DNA of 18,459 nt. Origin: CBFDBT01 sp965603115. GTDB taxonomy: Bacteria > Pseudomonadota > Alphaproteobacteria > Sphingomonadales > Kordiimonadaceae. Shown here piece after piece: positions 7,209 through 16,004 of the stretch. The number at the start of each line of letters is the position of its first letter. Position 1 is the first letter of the stretch. Under the pieces are notes generated by a model. That model saw nothing but the letters and a program-made list of their open reading frames with translations, did not search any database and was not told where the DNA came from. The stretch is taken from the NCBI GenBank assembly GCA_965603115.1, contig CBFDBT010000035.1, positions 1-18,459 of the forward strand. Reading direction: 5' to 3'. The position numbers and the translations under genes are program-made.

Positions 7209-8714
7209 TTATTCGTAATTTTCGCTGATAAAGTGATCAAGTAATTTTACACCGTACCCAGTGCCACCTTTAGCACTAAGGGGCATATCTTTATCAGACC
7301 AAACAGTGCCGGCAACGTCCATATGAACCCATGGAACTTTGTTGGTGAAACGTTTTAAGAACTGAGCCGCCGTGATTGACCCCGCGCCTGATCCGCCAAT
7401 ATTTTTCATATCGGCGATATCACAATCGATAAGCTTGTCATAATTTTTATGAAGCGGTAGTCGCCATACTTTATCGCCTGTTTCATCTCCGGCTTTAGAC
7501 AGTCCGGTGGCCAACTTGTCATCATCGGTGAATATGCCTGCGTGTTCTTTACCAAGAGAAACAATGATAGCCCCGGTTAGTGTCGCAAGGTCGATCATAA
7601 ATTTAGGCTTATATTTGTCTTGGCAATACCAAAGCGCATCAGCGAGAACCAAGCGGCCCTCTGCGTCAGTATTGAGTATCTCAATTGTTTGGCCAGACAT
7701 TGAGGTGACCACATCGCCAGGACGAGATGCTGTACTAGACGGCATATTCTCCACCAAGCCAACAATGGCAACCACATTGACTTTAGCTTTACGAGCAGCG
7801 AGCGCCTTCATCAAGCCAACTACCGTGCCTGCACCACCCATGTCCCATTTCATCTGTTCCATGCCAGCACCAGGCTTAAGCGATATACCGCCAGTATCAA
7901 ATGTAACGCCCTTACCCACGAAAGCGAGTGGAGCCTCCCCTTTAGTGCCACCGTTCCATTGCATGACAACAAGCTGTGATTCGTGTGCTGACCCCTGCCC
8001 GACAGACAGTAGCGAGCCCATGCCGAGTTTTGCCATAGCGGCTTCACCAAGTGTTGTGACTTTTAGGCCATCAGATTCTAATTCTTTAATGCGTTTTGCA
8101 AAGGTCACTGGATTTAGAATATTGGCAGGTTCAGATACAAGATCGCGCGTTAAAAATACACCAGAGGCTATGGCATCCAAAGTAGCAAAACGTTTGGCCG
8201 ATTCTTTATGTTTTTCAAGAGTTAGAATTACTTTTTTAACTGTAGGTTTTTTTGATTTAGGCTCTTTGGTGCGATATTTATCAAAACGATAGCTCTTCAG
8301 GCGCACCCCTTCTGCGATACGGGCAGCAGCTTCTACTGTGTCTACTGCTGATCCTTCAGGTGTATCAAAAGCTATTGCAATATCTGTTTCACCAGAGGTT
8401 AATAGTTTGGCAATTATTGTGCTTCCCATAACAGAATAATCATACGGTGTGAGCTCTGCACCTTTACCTGTGCCCAATATAATAAGGCGTGATATAGATA
8501 GCCCATCAGGCGCCAAAACCATTGTCATGCTACCTTTTGCACCTTTAAAACCGGAAACTTTAATGGCTTTACTCAGAGTGCCCTTCATCTTTTCATCAAG
8601 ACCCTTGGCTGTAGGTGACAAAACCGGCGTCTCTTTTTTCTTTTTATCTTGCGATGCGAAGACTACGAGCGTGCCTTTTTCTACTTTGCCTGTGGCTTTA
8701 AACTGAATATCCAT
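7209..8714 (-). CDS. pepA: Leucyl aminopeptidase (M17 family)
   Basis: A cytosolic two-metal aminopeptidase that removes N-terminal residues from peptides. With the ATG at 8714 the protein has 501 residues, the family norm. The metal and catalytic residues line up one by one with E. coli PepA: Lys268, Asp273, Lys280, Asp291, Asp350, Glu352 and Arg354, in GKGVTFDTGG, KWDMGG and the signature NTDAEGRL. The frame is open 12 codons further upstream, but AGAGGAA just before this ATG and the family start argue for 8714. It is the first gene of an operon with holC, the GNAT and the hydrolase. Some PepA proteins also bind DNA; nothing here bears on that. Confidence 0.97.
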   Translation of the reverse strand: MDIQFKATGKVEKGTLVVFASQDKKKKETPVLSPTAKGLDEKMKGTLSKAIKVSGFKGAKGSMTMVLAPDGLSISRLIILGTGKGAELTPYDYSVMGSTIIAKLLTSGETDIAIAFDTPEGSAVDTVEAAARIAEGVRLKSYRFDKYRTKEPKSKKPTVKKVILTLEKHKESAKRFATLDAIASGVFLTRDLVSEPANILNPVTFAKRIKELESDGLKVTTLGEAAMAKLGMGSLLSVGQGSAHESQLVVMQWNGGTKGEAPLAFVGKGVTFDTGGISLKPGAGMEQMKWDMGGAGTVVGLMKALAARKAKVNVVAIVGLVENMPSSTASRPGDVVTSMSGQTIEILNTDAEGRLVLADALWYCQDKYKPKFMIDLATLTGAIIVSLGKEHAGIFTDDDKLATGLSKAGDETGDKVWRLPLHKNYDKLIDCDIADMKNIGGSGAGSITAAQFLKRFTNKVPWVHMDVAGTVWSDKDMPLSAKGGTGYGVKLLDHFISENYE

Positions 8715-8741
8715 GGTTTTCCTCTTAATTTGTCTTGGTAA

Positions 8742-8760
8742 ATCAGACAATGTATCTGAT
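8742..8760. promoter_or_regulatory. Inverted repeat in the pepA-lptD divergent region
   Basis: ATCAGA (8742-8747) and TCTGAT (8755-8760) are exact inverted copies separated by seven bases, just upstream of the pepA start. TGTATCT follows twice nearby (8751 and again about 15 bases on). This could be an operator or a hairpin in the pepA leader. In the rest of 8715-8920 I see no convincing consensus promoter. Confidence 0.3.
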
Positions 8761-8920
8761 GCGCTATGTATCTTTCTATTAGATGCACCAGACAGACAAG
8801 CTTTGCAAGATTAACTCCCTGAAATTGCCATATTTTAGATTAATATGTGTTTCTCTAATTGATGCGGAGCCCTATGGCGTGTATCAAGTATTTAAGACTA
8901 AAGATTTTTAAGGGAATAAA

Positions 8921-11101
8921 TTGTTGATTTCACGTCATCGCCACAGGCACAGCGTCATATATACTGCTATAGCGATTGGGTTTGGCGCTCTCACGCCTTA
9001 TGAAAGTGTGGCAAATGATAGTGTCGTTAAAATAGATGGTATTGAGTTTGCGGCCGATCGCGTGACCTATGACCCAAAAAAAGGAGAAGTACGCGCTCTC
9101 GGTAATGTAGAGTTGCACAAAGACGGTTACAGCCTTGTTGCTGGAGAAGTTAAATATAATGAAAAAACCGGTGTTGTCGAAGCCATTGGTGCTGTCATTC
9201 TCTCCAACCCTGAAGGCCACAAGTTAGTTGCTCCGAAAATTACAGTCGACCACAAACTCCGTGATGCCTTCATTGACAACGTGCGGCTACTTCTCGCTGA
9301 CGGAAGTCAGGTTGCAGGGCTTAGCGCAAGCCGCAAGGCCGACACAGGCCTGACCACATTAAATCGAGCGGTTTATAGCCCTTGTGAAGTTTGTGAGGGA
9401 GACCCAAATGATGTTCCTCTGTGGCAAATTAAAGCTGTAAAAGTTGTCCATGATCAAAATGCCAAACGCTTAATATATGAAAATGCTTATTTGGAAATAT
9501 TAGGACTGCCCGTTATGTGGCTTCCCTATTTCAGTCATCCTGACCCGAGTGTTGAGCGGGCAAACGGCCTCTTGCCAGTCGAAGTTTACCAATTACCTGA
9601 AATGGGAGTTGTAGTTGCCCTACCCTATTATCACAGTTTCAGTGATAGTGCGGATATGACGATTAAACCTATTTTTACTACCAAAGAAAATCCAGTTCTT
9701 GCGGCTGAATTTCGCCAGCATATTGGCAAAGGTCAATATGATATGAATGGAAGTATTACATACACTGACGAACGTGATGACTTAAATATAGTCACAGGCC
9801 GTAATGAATTTCGTGGTCATTTCTTTTCTAAAGGAAACTACACCCATAATGAAAGATGGCGTTCAAGCTATCAAATAAATTGGGCAAGTGATGACACCTA
9901 TTTACGCAGATACGGGTTTTCTTATAATGATTCTCTTATGTCAGATTATACGCTTGAGGGGTTTTATGGTCGATCATACTTTAGCACCAAAACCATCGCC
10001 TTTGAAGGTTTGCGCATTGAAGACATTAGAGGGTTAACAGGTTTTGCTATTCCTTTAATCGATGCGGAATATATTCCTGATTATAAATTATTTGGCGGTA
10101 CTTTTACCGCAAAGGCAAATGCTTTAGCCCTACATCGCTTTAGTGGGCTTGATACACGTAGGCTATCTACTTCAGGTGAATGGCAAAGACATATGGTTTT
10201 CACTAATGGGTTTGTCATGGAGGCTGAAGCCCTCGTTCGTGCAGATATTTATAATATTGAGGATGCTGATAGACCTGATGACCCAGCATTTGGTGGAACC
10301 GATGGGACAGAAATACGGCTTCTAAGTCATGTAAGCGCTAATTTGAGTTATCCTATGATAAAGTATGGCTCGAATAATAACCAAATGTTAGAGCCTATTG
10401 TTGAAGTTGTTTTGGCTCCAAATGTGAGTACATCTAATATAATTTCAAATGAAGATAGTCGCGCTTTTGAACTCAACGACATTAATATTTTTTCAAGTGA
10501 CCGCACATCTGGACTTGATTTATGGGAAAGTGGCAGTCGCATAACTTACGGTTTGCGGTATCAGTTTGAAGGAGAAGATGTTAACTTCAGCTTTCTTGCT
10601 GGGCAGTCTTGGCGCCGAAATATTCGCAATGATCTATTTGTACCCGGTACTGGGCTAGAAGACCATTATTCTGACTTTGTAGGGCGCGTTAAGTTTAGTT
10701 ATAAAGACTGGTTGGATATCAGCCAAAGATTCCGCCTTGATCAAGACACGCTGTCCTTAAAAAAACATGAAATCAATGCCTCATTTGGCCCATCTAAGGC
10801 ACGTATGCGTATTGGTTATTTACAGTTGAATCGCCAATTGAATTTTATTAATCAAGAAGACCGTGAAGAAATCCGCGCAGACTTTTTTTATAAGCTGAAT
10901 GATGAATGGAATTTTCAAGGCTCGGCTATTGAGGATTTAAGCAACGGGATAAAGGGTATAGAATATGGGTTTGGCTTTAATTACAGCGATGAATGCTTTG
11001 AGTTTTCAATAGAATTCAAAGAAAGATTCACAAAAGATCGCGATATTGAGCCAGGGTCATCTATTATGTTCCGCTTCAAGTTATTAAGTTTGGGATCTTA
11101 A
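8921..11101 (+). CDS. lptD: LPS-assembly protein LptD
   Basis: The outer-membrane barrel that, with LptE, inserts lipopolysaccharide into the outer leaflet. The start is a TTG at 8921 (or 8924), supported by AAGGGA five to eight bases before. A signal peptide follows (basic HRHRH, hydrophobic 13-24, probable cleavage after VA near 31). Residues 38-150 are the LptA-like periplasmic domain (AADRVTYDPKKGEVRALGNVEL), and the rest is the barrel with many aromatic alternating strands, ending in an amphipathic strand MFRFKLLSL. Cys155 and Cys158 (SPCEVCEGDP) and Cys692 (DECFEF) match the conserved disulfide cysteines of the class; I count only three cysteines. The length of 726 is normal. It diverges from pepA and is followed by surA, the classic envelope-assembly pairing. 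Confidence 0.96.
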   Translation: MLISRHRHRHSVIYTAIAIGFGALTPYESVANDSVVKIDGIEFAADRVTYDPKKGEVRALGNVELHKDGYSLVAGEVKYNEKTGVVEAIGAVILSNPEGHKLVAPKITVDHKLRDAFIDNVRLLLADGSQVAGLSASRKADTGLTTLNRAVYSPCEVCEGDPNDVPLWQIKAVKVVHDQNAKRLIYENAYLEILGLPVMWLPYFSHPDPSVERANGLLPVEVYQLPEMGVVVALPYYHSFSDSADMTIKPIFTTKENPVLAAEFRQHIGKGQYDMNGSITYTDERDDLNIVTGRNEFRGHFFSKGNYTHNERWRSSYQINWASDDTYLRRYGFSYNDSLMSDYTLEGFYGRSYFSTKTIAFEGLRIEDIRGLTGFAIPLIDAEYIPDYKLFGGTFTAKANALALHRFSGLDTRRLSTSGEWQRHMVFTNGFVMEAEALVRADIYNIEDADRPDDPAFGGTDGTEIRLLSHVSANLSYPMIKYGSNNNQMLEPIVEVVLAPNVSTSNIISNEDSRAFELNDINIFSSDRTSGLDLWESGSRITYGLRYQFEGEDVNFSFLAGQSWRRNIRNDLFVPGTGLEDHYSDFVGRVKFSYKDWLDISQRFRLDQDTLSLKKHEINASFGPSKARMRIGYLQLNRQLNFINQEDREEIRADFFYKLNDEWNFQGSAIEDLSNGIKGIEYGFGFNYSDECFEFSIEFKERFTKDRDIEPGSSIMFRFKLLSLGS

Positions 11102-11108
11102 TTTGATA

Positions 11109-11180
11109 GATAGCTACAGATAGCTAGTGACCTTTTGAAATAAATAGCATAAAAGGCATGTGTTGCTATCTTCGATAGCT
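11109..11180. repeat. GATAGCTA repeats between lptD and surA
   Basis: GATAGCTA occurs at 11109-11116 and 11119-11126, spaced one helix turn apart. GATAGCT recurs at 11174-11180, where it pairs with GCTATC (11165-11170) to form a six-base hairpin with a three-base loop. The cluster fills most of the 101-base gap. It may be a protein-binding site controlling surA or an RNA structure, or it may be chance. Confidence 0.45.
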
Positions 11181-11202
11181 GAGAGAATATGAAAACCGTA
11201 GA

Positions 11203-12516
11203 ATGGGTGTAGGCTTTGTGACTGTGAAATATATTTATAATAAAATTCTAAAATTAGTAACCATCGCCATTTCAGTATCTCTTATTGCAATGGGTGTTGC
11301 TTCAAGTGCCATCGCACAACAATCTGTGATGGAGATAGAAATTTTAGTTAATGATGAACCAATTTCTTCCTATGACATTGACCAGCGATTGCGCCTTGTA
11401 ATTGCCGCATCAGGTGGCGTTTCCAGTCAAGACGAACTTGACAAAGTGCGCGAGCAAGTCACCACAGCTATGATTGATGAACGCTTACAACTCCAAGAGG
11501 CCAGAATAGAATTTGATTTCACCATCCCTGATGAGGAAATGGAAAGCTACTTTATAAGGCGCGCCCAATCCATGGGTCAAACTCCAGAGCAACTTGCTGG
11601 AGCGCTTTTAAGTATTGGGTCTAGTAAGAGAACTATGATCGAACAAATGCGCGCTGAAGTGGTTTGGGAGCAAATTGTTGGTGGACGTCTTGGCCAGTTT
11701 GTAGCCGTCACTGACGAAGAGGTCGAGGCTATAATACAGCGAATGCACGACAATAAAGGTAAGTTTGAATTTCGCATAGCTGAAATCGAAATGCTAGTAT
11801 CAAACAGTTCCCAAGATGCTGCAGTTAAATCAGCAGCCGAAAAGTTGGTAGAACAAATTAAGGATAATACCGGCCGATTCCCAGACATTGCTCGTCAGAT
11901 TTCTGCATCACCCTCATCTGCTAACGGTGGAGACCTTGGCTGGATTTCCGAAGCTGATTTAACACCGGAAACAAGAGATACTTTATTAGAAGTAGGTATT
12001 GGCGGCTTAACTTCACCATTAAAAACCCCGGGTGGATATCGCATTCTTGCAGTACAGGACAGAAGAAAAATACTCTCGATAGATCCTCTCGATACGCAAG
12101 TAATGCTTAATCAATTCATGCTTAAAAAGCCGAAATCGGATAACGAAGCTGATGTTAAGAAATTTAAGGATGCCGCTCTAGCCCTTGGCAAAAACCCTCT
12201 TAAATGTGAGGATTTAGCCAGCAAAGTTTCTGACTTTGGTGCTGACCCTAATACTACGGTCGGTGCTGTTCGTTATAGAGACTTGCCAGATTTAGTCCGT
12301 GCCCCTGTTGAAAATGCCTTAATTGGTGTTCCATCTGACGTGATTGCTATGGAGGATGGTCTACATGTTCTCATCGTTTGTGATCGTCAAGAACCTGTGG
12401 TTCAAGAGCCTAACTTTGATCAGATATATGCTCAAATTGAAGGGCAGCGCCTTGCGATGATGGGGCGTCGCTATTTACGCGATCTACGTAGGGATGCGAT
12501 CATAGATCGCAGATAA
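11203..12516 (+). CDS. surA: Periplasmic chaperone/peptidyl-prolyl isomerase SurA
   Basis: SurA escorts unfolded outer-membrane proteins such as LptD across the periplasm. The 437-residue product has a signal peptide (hydrophobic 18-33, probable cleavage after AIA at 36-38), the SurA N-terminal chaperone domain (about 44-180, opening with ILVNDEPISSYDIDQRLRL), one recognisable parvulin domain (about 190-290, with GGDLGWISEADL and PLKTPGGYRILAV), and a C-terminal region around 330-420 that looks like a degenerate second parvulin domain. GTG codons at 11218 and 11224 are possible alternative starts, and none of the three has a strong ribosome site. pdxA begins four bases after its stop, matching the common surA-pdxA-rsmA operon. 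Confidence 0.95.
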   Translation: MGVGFVTVKYIYNKILKLVTIAISVSLIAMGVASSAIAQQSVMEIEILVNDEPISSYDIDQRLRLVIAASGGVSSQDELDKVREQVTTAMIDERLQLQEARIEFDFTIPDEEMESYFIRRAQSMGQTPEQLAGALLSIGSSKRTMIEQMRAEVVWEQIVGGRLGQFVAVTDEEVEAIIQRMHDNKGKFEFRIAEIEMLVSNSSQDAAVKSAAEKLVEQIKDNTGRFPDIARQISASPSSANGGDLGWISEADLTPETRDTLLEVGIGGLTSPLKTPGGYRILAVQDRRKILSIDPLDTQVMLNQFMLKKPKSDNEADVKKFKDAALALGKNPLKCEDLASKVSDFGADPNTTVGAVRYRDLPDLVRAPVENALIGVPSDVIAMEDGLHVLIVCDRQEPVVQEPNFDQIYAQIEGQRLAMMGRRYLRDLRRDAIIDRR

Positions 12517-12520
12517 TGGT

Positions 12521-13525
12521 ATGACAGGCCCCTTCATAAACAAACCCCTCGCCCTGACTATGGGTGAGCCAGCGGGGATTGGGCCAGAATTAACAGCTAA
12601 GCTATGGCGTGACCGTAAAAAATATAACCTACCACCTTTTGTTTATATAGGTTCAGGTGATGCACTTAAGGCTTATGACAAAGATATTCCACTCGAACTT
12701 ATAACCAGTTCCAGCCAAGCCATAGAATGCTTTGAAAGCGCTATTCCTGTTCTAGAGGTTACTCTTTCTGATAAAGTTATCTGTGGTGAGTTAAACCCAG
12801 CTAACGCAAGTGTTGTTATAGAGTCTATCAAAAATGCTGTTGAAGGTACTTTATCTGGTGACTTTGCAGCTGTGGTTACCAACCCTATTCATAAAGCCAG
12901 TCTTTACGGTATGGGCTTTAACTACCCCGGTCATACAGAATTTTTGGCAGATTGCTGCAACGAACCAATTAAAAATGCAGTCATGATGCTAGCCTGTAAG
13001 GGGCTGCGAGTAGTACCCGTAACGGTTCATGTTCCTCTAAGTGATGTTGCCAAAACTCTCACGACCGACATTATTGTGCACAAAGCTGTTTTAACAGCCA
13101 CTGACCTTAGGGATCGATTTGATATTAAAGCCCCACGAATTGCTGTAGCAGCCCTAAACCCACACAGCGGTGAAGATGGTGCTATGGGTATAGAAGAAGC
13201 TATTTATATCAAACCAGCTGTAGATAGATTGTGTGATATGGGTATCAAAGCTACGGGACCTTTCGCTGCAGATAGTCTCTTTCATAGTGACGCTAGAAAA
13301 TCATATGATGCCGTTATTTGCATGTACCATGATCAGGCACTTATCCCCTTGAAAACATTAGATTTTTATGGTGGTGTTAATATCACCCTCGGATTACCGA
13401 TTGTGCGCACATCACCCGACCACGGCACCGCCTTGTCTATAGCAGGCACAGGAGAAGCGCGTGTGGATAGCTTACTCAACGCTATGCGCATGGCTGCGGA
13501 CTTATCAAAGTTGTCTCAGTCATGA
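12521..13525 (+). CDS. pdxA: 4-hydroxythreonine-4-phosphate dehydrogenase
   Basis: This enzyme oxidises 4-phosphohydroxy-L-threonine in the DXP-dependent route to pyridoxal 5'-phosphate and needs a divalent metal held at the dimer interface. The 334-residue protein has GEPAGIGPE at 15-23, VVTNPIHKASLY at 118-129, PGHTEFLA at 136-143, and the three metal histidines His170, His215 and His270 at the spacing of E. coli PdxA (166, 211, 266). The C-terminal substrate segments TLGLPIVRTSPDHGT are intact. The gene follows surA by four bases and its TGA overlaps the rsmA ATG, so the three are co-transcribed. No strong ribosome site is visible, which suggests translation coupled to surA. Confidence 0.97.
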   Translation: MTGPFINKPLALTMGEPAGIGPELTAKLWRDRKKYNLPPFVYIGSGDALKAYDKDIPLELITSSSQAIECFESAIPVLEVTLSDKVICGELNPANASVVIESIKNAVEGTLSGDFAAVVTNPIHKASLYGMGFNYPGHTEFLADCCNEPIKNAVMMLACKGLRVVPVTVHVPLSDVAKTLTTDIIVHKAVLTATDLRDRFDIKAPRIAVAALNPHSGEDGAMGIEEAIYIKPAVDRLCDMGIKATGPFAADSLFHSDARKSYDAVICMYHDQALIPLKTLDFYGGVNITLGLPIVRTSPDHGTALSIAGTGEARVDSLLNAMRMAADLSKLSQS

Positions 13526-14379
13526 GTGACGACCTGCCAGCTCTGCGCGATGTGATAACCACCCATAGCCTTCAGGCAAAAAAATCCTTTGGTCAAAATT
13601 TTCTTCTTGATCTTAACTTAACTGCGCGAATTGCCCGGGTGCCAGGAGACCTGAGCAATGCCGTTGTTTATGAAGTTGGGCCCGGCCCAGGTGGATTGAC
13701 CCGAGCCATACTGACTGAAGGCGCAAAGCGTCTTGTTGCTGTTGAAATGGATAGTCGTTGCCTACCTGCATTAGAGGAAGTGTCCATGGCTTATGATGGG
13801 GCTTTAACTGTGCACGAAGGCGATGCTCTGAAAATGGATGAGCTTGCGCTTATTAAGCCTCATGACAATGAGCTAATGCATATAGTTTCAAATTTACCGT
13901 ATAATGTTGGCACTGCCCTGTTGGTTAAATGGTTGACGTTAAAAAATTGGAAACCTTGGTACCAATCCCTAACATTGATGTTTCAAAAAGAAGTTGCTGA
14001 ACGTATTGTCGCAAAACCTGGCTCTAAAGCTTATGGTCGCCTGTCTGTCCTTGCTCAGTGGCGCGGTAAGGTCAAACTAGTCTTTACGGTACCAAGACAA
14101 GCTTTTACCCCACCACCAAAGGTAACCAGTGCGATAATCCACTTTATACCAACAGAGCCAATTGAAGATGACGTAGAGCTTGCAGATTTAGAAATGTTAG
14201 TGGCAAAAGCCTTTAATCAGAGACGCAAAATGCTTCGCTCTGCCCTCAAGGGTATTGCGGTTGACCCCATAGAATTGCTTGCTGCCGCAGATATTAAAGC
14301 CACGGACCGTGCAGAAGACGTTACAGTAGTTGAATATGTAAAATTAGCTCGTGAATATAAGCGCATGCGTGTCTCTTAA
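13522..14379 (+). CDS. rsmA: 16S rRNA dimethyltransferase RsmA/KsgA
   Basis: RsmA dimethylates two adjacent adenines near the 3' end of 16S rRNA during late 30S assembly, using S-adenosylmethionine. The 285-residue sequence shows KKSFGQNFLLD (20-30), the SAM-binding motif EVGPGPGGLT (51-60), the acidic VAVEMD end of the next strand, and the catalytic NLPY (124-127). It also has AFTPPPKVTSAI and the C-terminal helix QRRKMLRSALKG. All of these are diagnostic and intact. It overlaps pdxA by ATGA. Its TAA (14377-14379) overlaps the TAA of the convergent gmk gene, so no terminator separates them. Confidence 0.97.
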   Translation: MSDDLPALRDVITTHSLQAKKSFGQNFLLDLNLTARIARVPGDLSNAVVYEVGPGPGGLTRAILTEGAKRLVAVEMDSRCLPALEEVSMAYDGALTVHEGDALKMDELALIKPHDNELMHIVSNLPYNVGTALLVKWLTLKNWKPWYQSLTLMFQKEVAERIVAKPGSKAYGRLSVLAQWRGKVKLVFTVPRQAFTPPPKVTSAIIHFIPTEPIEDDVELADLEMLVAKAFNQRRKMLRSALKGIAVDPIELLAAADIKATDRAEDVTVVEYVKLAREYKRMRVS

Positions 14380-15005
14380 CCTGCGTCATCCATAAGATTG
14401 CGCGCAAATGTAGATGTGCCGGTTTGACGAGTGCGCTTCAATCGTTCAGCTAAAACAATCGCTTTCAGATCAGCAAATGTAGCGTCAAGGTCATCATTGA
14501 TCAGCACATAATCATATTCAGCCCAATGGCTAATTTCATTGTGAGCCTTATCCATTCTCTTGGCTATCACTTCATCACTATCTTGTGCTCTGCTTTTCAG
14601 GCGCTTTTTAAGCTCTCCAACACTTGGCGGTAAGATAAAGATACTAACAATATCTTCTGCTTCCAATTGCTGCGCACCCTGCCAGTCAATATCAAAGATT
14701 ATATCCTTGCCCCTAGATAGTGCCTGCTCAACAGGTTCTCTGGGTGTACCATATGAATTTTCAAAAACTGTAGCATGCTCAAGCATCTGGTCATTACTCA
14801 CCATTTCATCAAAGGCTTCGTGTGTAACAAAATAATAGTCTTTTCATACAACCTCCCCCGGGCGAGCTAGAAGGGTCGTGGCGGATACAGACATTAAAAT
14901 ATCTTTATCTTCAGCAAGAAGTCGACGTGTGAGTGTGGTTTTCCCCGCTCCGGACGGCGAAGACATAACAAGCATCAGTCCTTTTCTATCCTTAGTATAG
15001 TTCAT
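14376..15005 (-). pseudogene. gmk: Guanylate kinase gene interrupted by an in-frame TGA
   Basis: Guanylate kinase turns GMP into GDP with ATP and is essential in most bacteria. From the ATG at 15005 (AAGGT ribosome site nine bases before) the frame gives the P-loop SSPSGAGKTT (15-24) and SVSATT, then reaches TGA at codon 54 (14844-14846). After it the same frame resumes KDYYFV and runs intact through EHATVFENSYGTPREPV and DIDWQGAQQL to the usual C-terminus; the total of 209 codons is the normal length. The stop falls where the family has Gly in RPGEVDGKDY. Codons 45-46 read Leu-Leu where the GMP-binding Arg of TTR is expected, and codon 53 reads Val where Asp or Asn is usual. TGA acts as a normal stop in holC, pdxA and the GNAT gene, so reassignment is unlikely. 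Either a real lesion or local sequence error. Confidence 0.88.
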
Positions 15006-15032
15006 TAGTATATTACCTTTATATTCAATGTA

Positions 15033-15920
15033 TTATTCGATGTTTTGAATCTGTTCCCTAAATTGATCGATCAGAATTTTCATCGCTAGTCCAATACGCG
15101 TTAGGTCTTTGTCATTGGACTTAGAGCAAAGCGTATTCGCCTCGCGGTTAAATTCCTGAGATAAAAAATCAAGTCGTCGCCCTACCGCTTCATCACTATT
15201 TAAAATCTCACGCGCTTCAGTGATGTGGCTTCTCAGTCGATCAATTTCTTCGGTAATATCGGCTTTAACAGCTAGCATGGCGATTTCTTGCTCAAGACGA
15301 TCCTTTGAGGTGACAGAATCGTCTTGCAACAGGCGCTCTACATTCGATTGAAAGCGTTCACGAACCGCATCAATGCGAACAGCGGCGCTTTTTTCTGCTG
15401 ATTCCACCAAAGTTAACATTTCATCCATGTTGCTGGACAATATATCACTCATACGCAAGCCTTCACTAGAGCGAGCGTCGATAAGCTGCGATAAAACAGA
15501 TTGTAAATTTTTTATTAAAGCCTCAAGCAATTGCTTTTTAACATCGTCATCCAAACCCTTACTTGAAAAGTCAATGACGCCTTTGATGTTGAGTAAACCG
15601 TCAATGGATGCGGGGGCTATGCCCTGTTGATCTGCATAAGATGATGCTGTTTGTATCAAACTATCTAACAAATCTGTATTAATAGTAAAATCACTATCGG
15701 CCCCATCGCGTTCGATTGTAAGGTTAACAAATATAGTGCCCCGTTTTAGAGATTTACTGACAAGTTTTTTAATCTCAATGTCTAGGCCATCAAAAAAAGA
15801 TGGTACCCTACTACGAATATCAAGGCCTTTTGCATTAACGCTTTTGACTTCAAACGTCCAGCTATAGGCACCGAAAGTTGAGCCACCGCTTGCGAATCCT
15901 GTCATACTCTTTAAAGACAT
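15033..15920 (-). CDS. yicC: YicC family endoribonuclease
   Basis: YicC proteins are RNA-cleaving enzymes implicated in small-RNA turnover in E. coli; the role in alphaproteobacteria is not settled. The 295-residue product starts MSLKSMTGFASG, has the N-terminal segment EVKSVNAKGLDIRSRVP (24-40) and LKRGTIFVNL, a long helical middle, and the highly conserved C-terminal block RRLDFLSQEFNREANTLCSK. Everything expected is present. AGGAA lies nine bases before the ATG. gmk follows after 27 bases, and the yicC-gmk pair downstream of mltG is a common alphaproteobacterial order. A candidate promoter lies directly upstream. Confidence 0.95.
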   Translation of the reverse strand: MSLKSMTGFASGGSTFGAYSWTFEVKSVNAKGLDIRSRVPSFFDGLDIEIKKLVSKSLKRGTIFVNLTIERDGADSDFTINTDLLDSLIQTASSYADQQGIAPASIDGLLNIKGVIDFSSKGLDDDVKKQLLEALIKNLQSVLSQLIDARSSEGLRMSDILSSNMDEMLTLVESAEKSAAVRIDAVRERFQSNVERLLQDDSVTSKDRLEQEIAMLAVKADITEEIDRLRSHITEAREILNSDEAVGRRLDFLSQEFNREANTLCSKSNDKDLTRIGLAMKILIDQFREQIQNIE

Positions 15921-15967
15921 ATTGTAAATTCCTAGAGCCAGTAAAATGGCGTTAATTGTTGGAGAAG

Positions 15968-15996
15968 ACTATAAGGCGCTCACTCTGCCTACGCAA
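15968..15996 (-). promoter_or_regulatory. Candidate promoter for yicC-gmk
   Basis: On the minus strand TTGCGT (15996-15991) precedes TATAGT (15973-15968) by 17 bases; the -10 is one base off consensus and the -35 keeps only TTG. The start would be near 15961, about 40 bases before the yicC ATG. It would allow yicC and gmk to be expressed apart from fabF-mltG. Confidence 0.4.
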
Positions 15997-16004
15997 TGTA
16001 AGAC

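Noticed and set aside
7507..8292. A 261-codon plus-strand frame opposite pepA.
   Set aside because: It is the antisense of a strongly conserved pepA, has no ribosome site or recognisable motif, and its composition is that of a shadow frame.
14376..14804. A separate short gene from the ATG at 14804 made of the guanylate kinase C-terminal part.
   Set aside because: It lacks the P-loop and a ribosome site; it is the remainder of the interrupted gene.
14844..14846. Reading TGA as tryptophan or selenocysteine in gmk.
   Set aside because: TGA ends holC, pdxA and the GNAT gene at proper positions, the family has Gly here, and neighbouring residues are also wrong.
14809..14847. A 12-codon minus-strand frame starting at the ATG that overlaps the gmk TGA, preceded by GGGGGAGG.
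   Set aside because: It is out of the gmk frame and stops after 12 codons, so it cannot restart guanylate kinase; the purine run comes from the RPGE codons.
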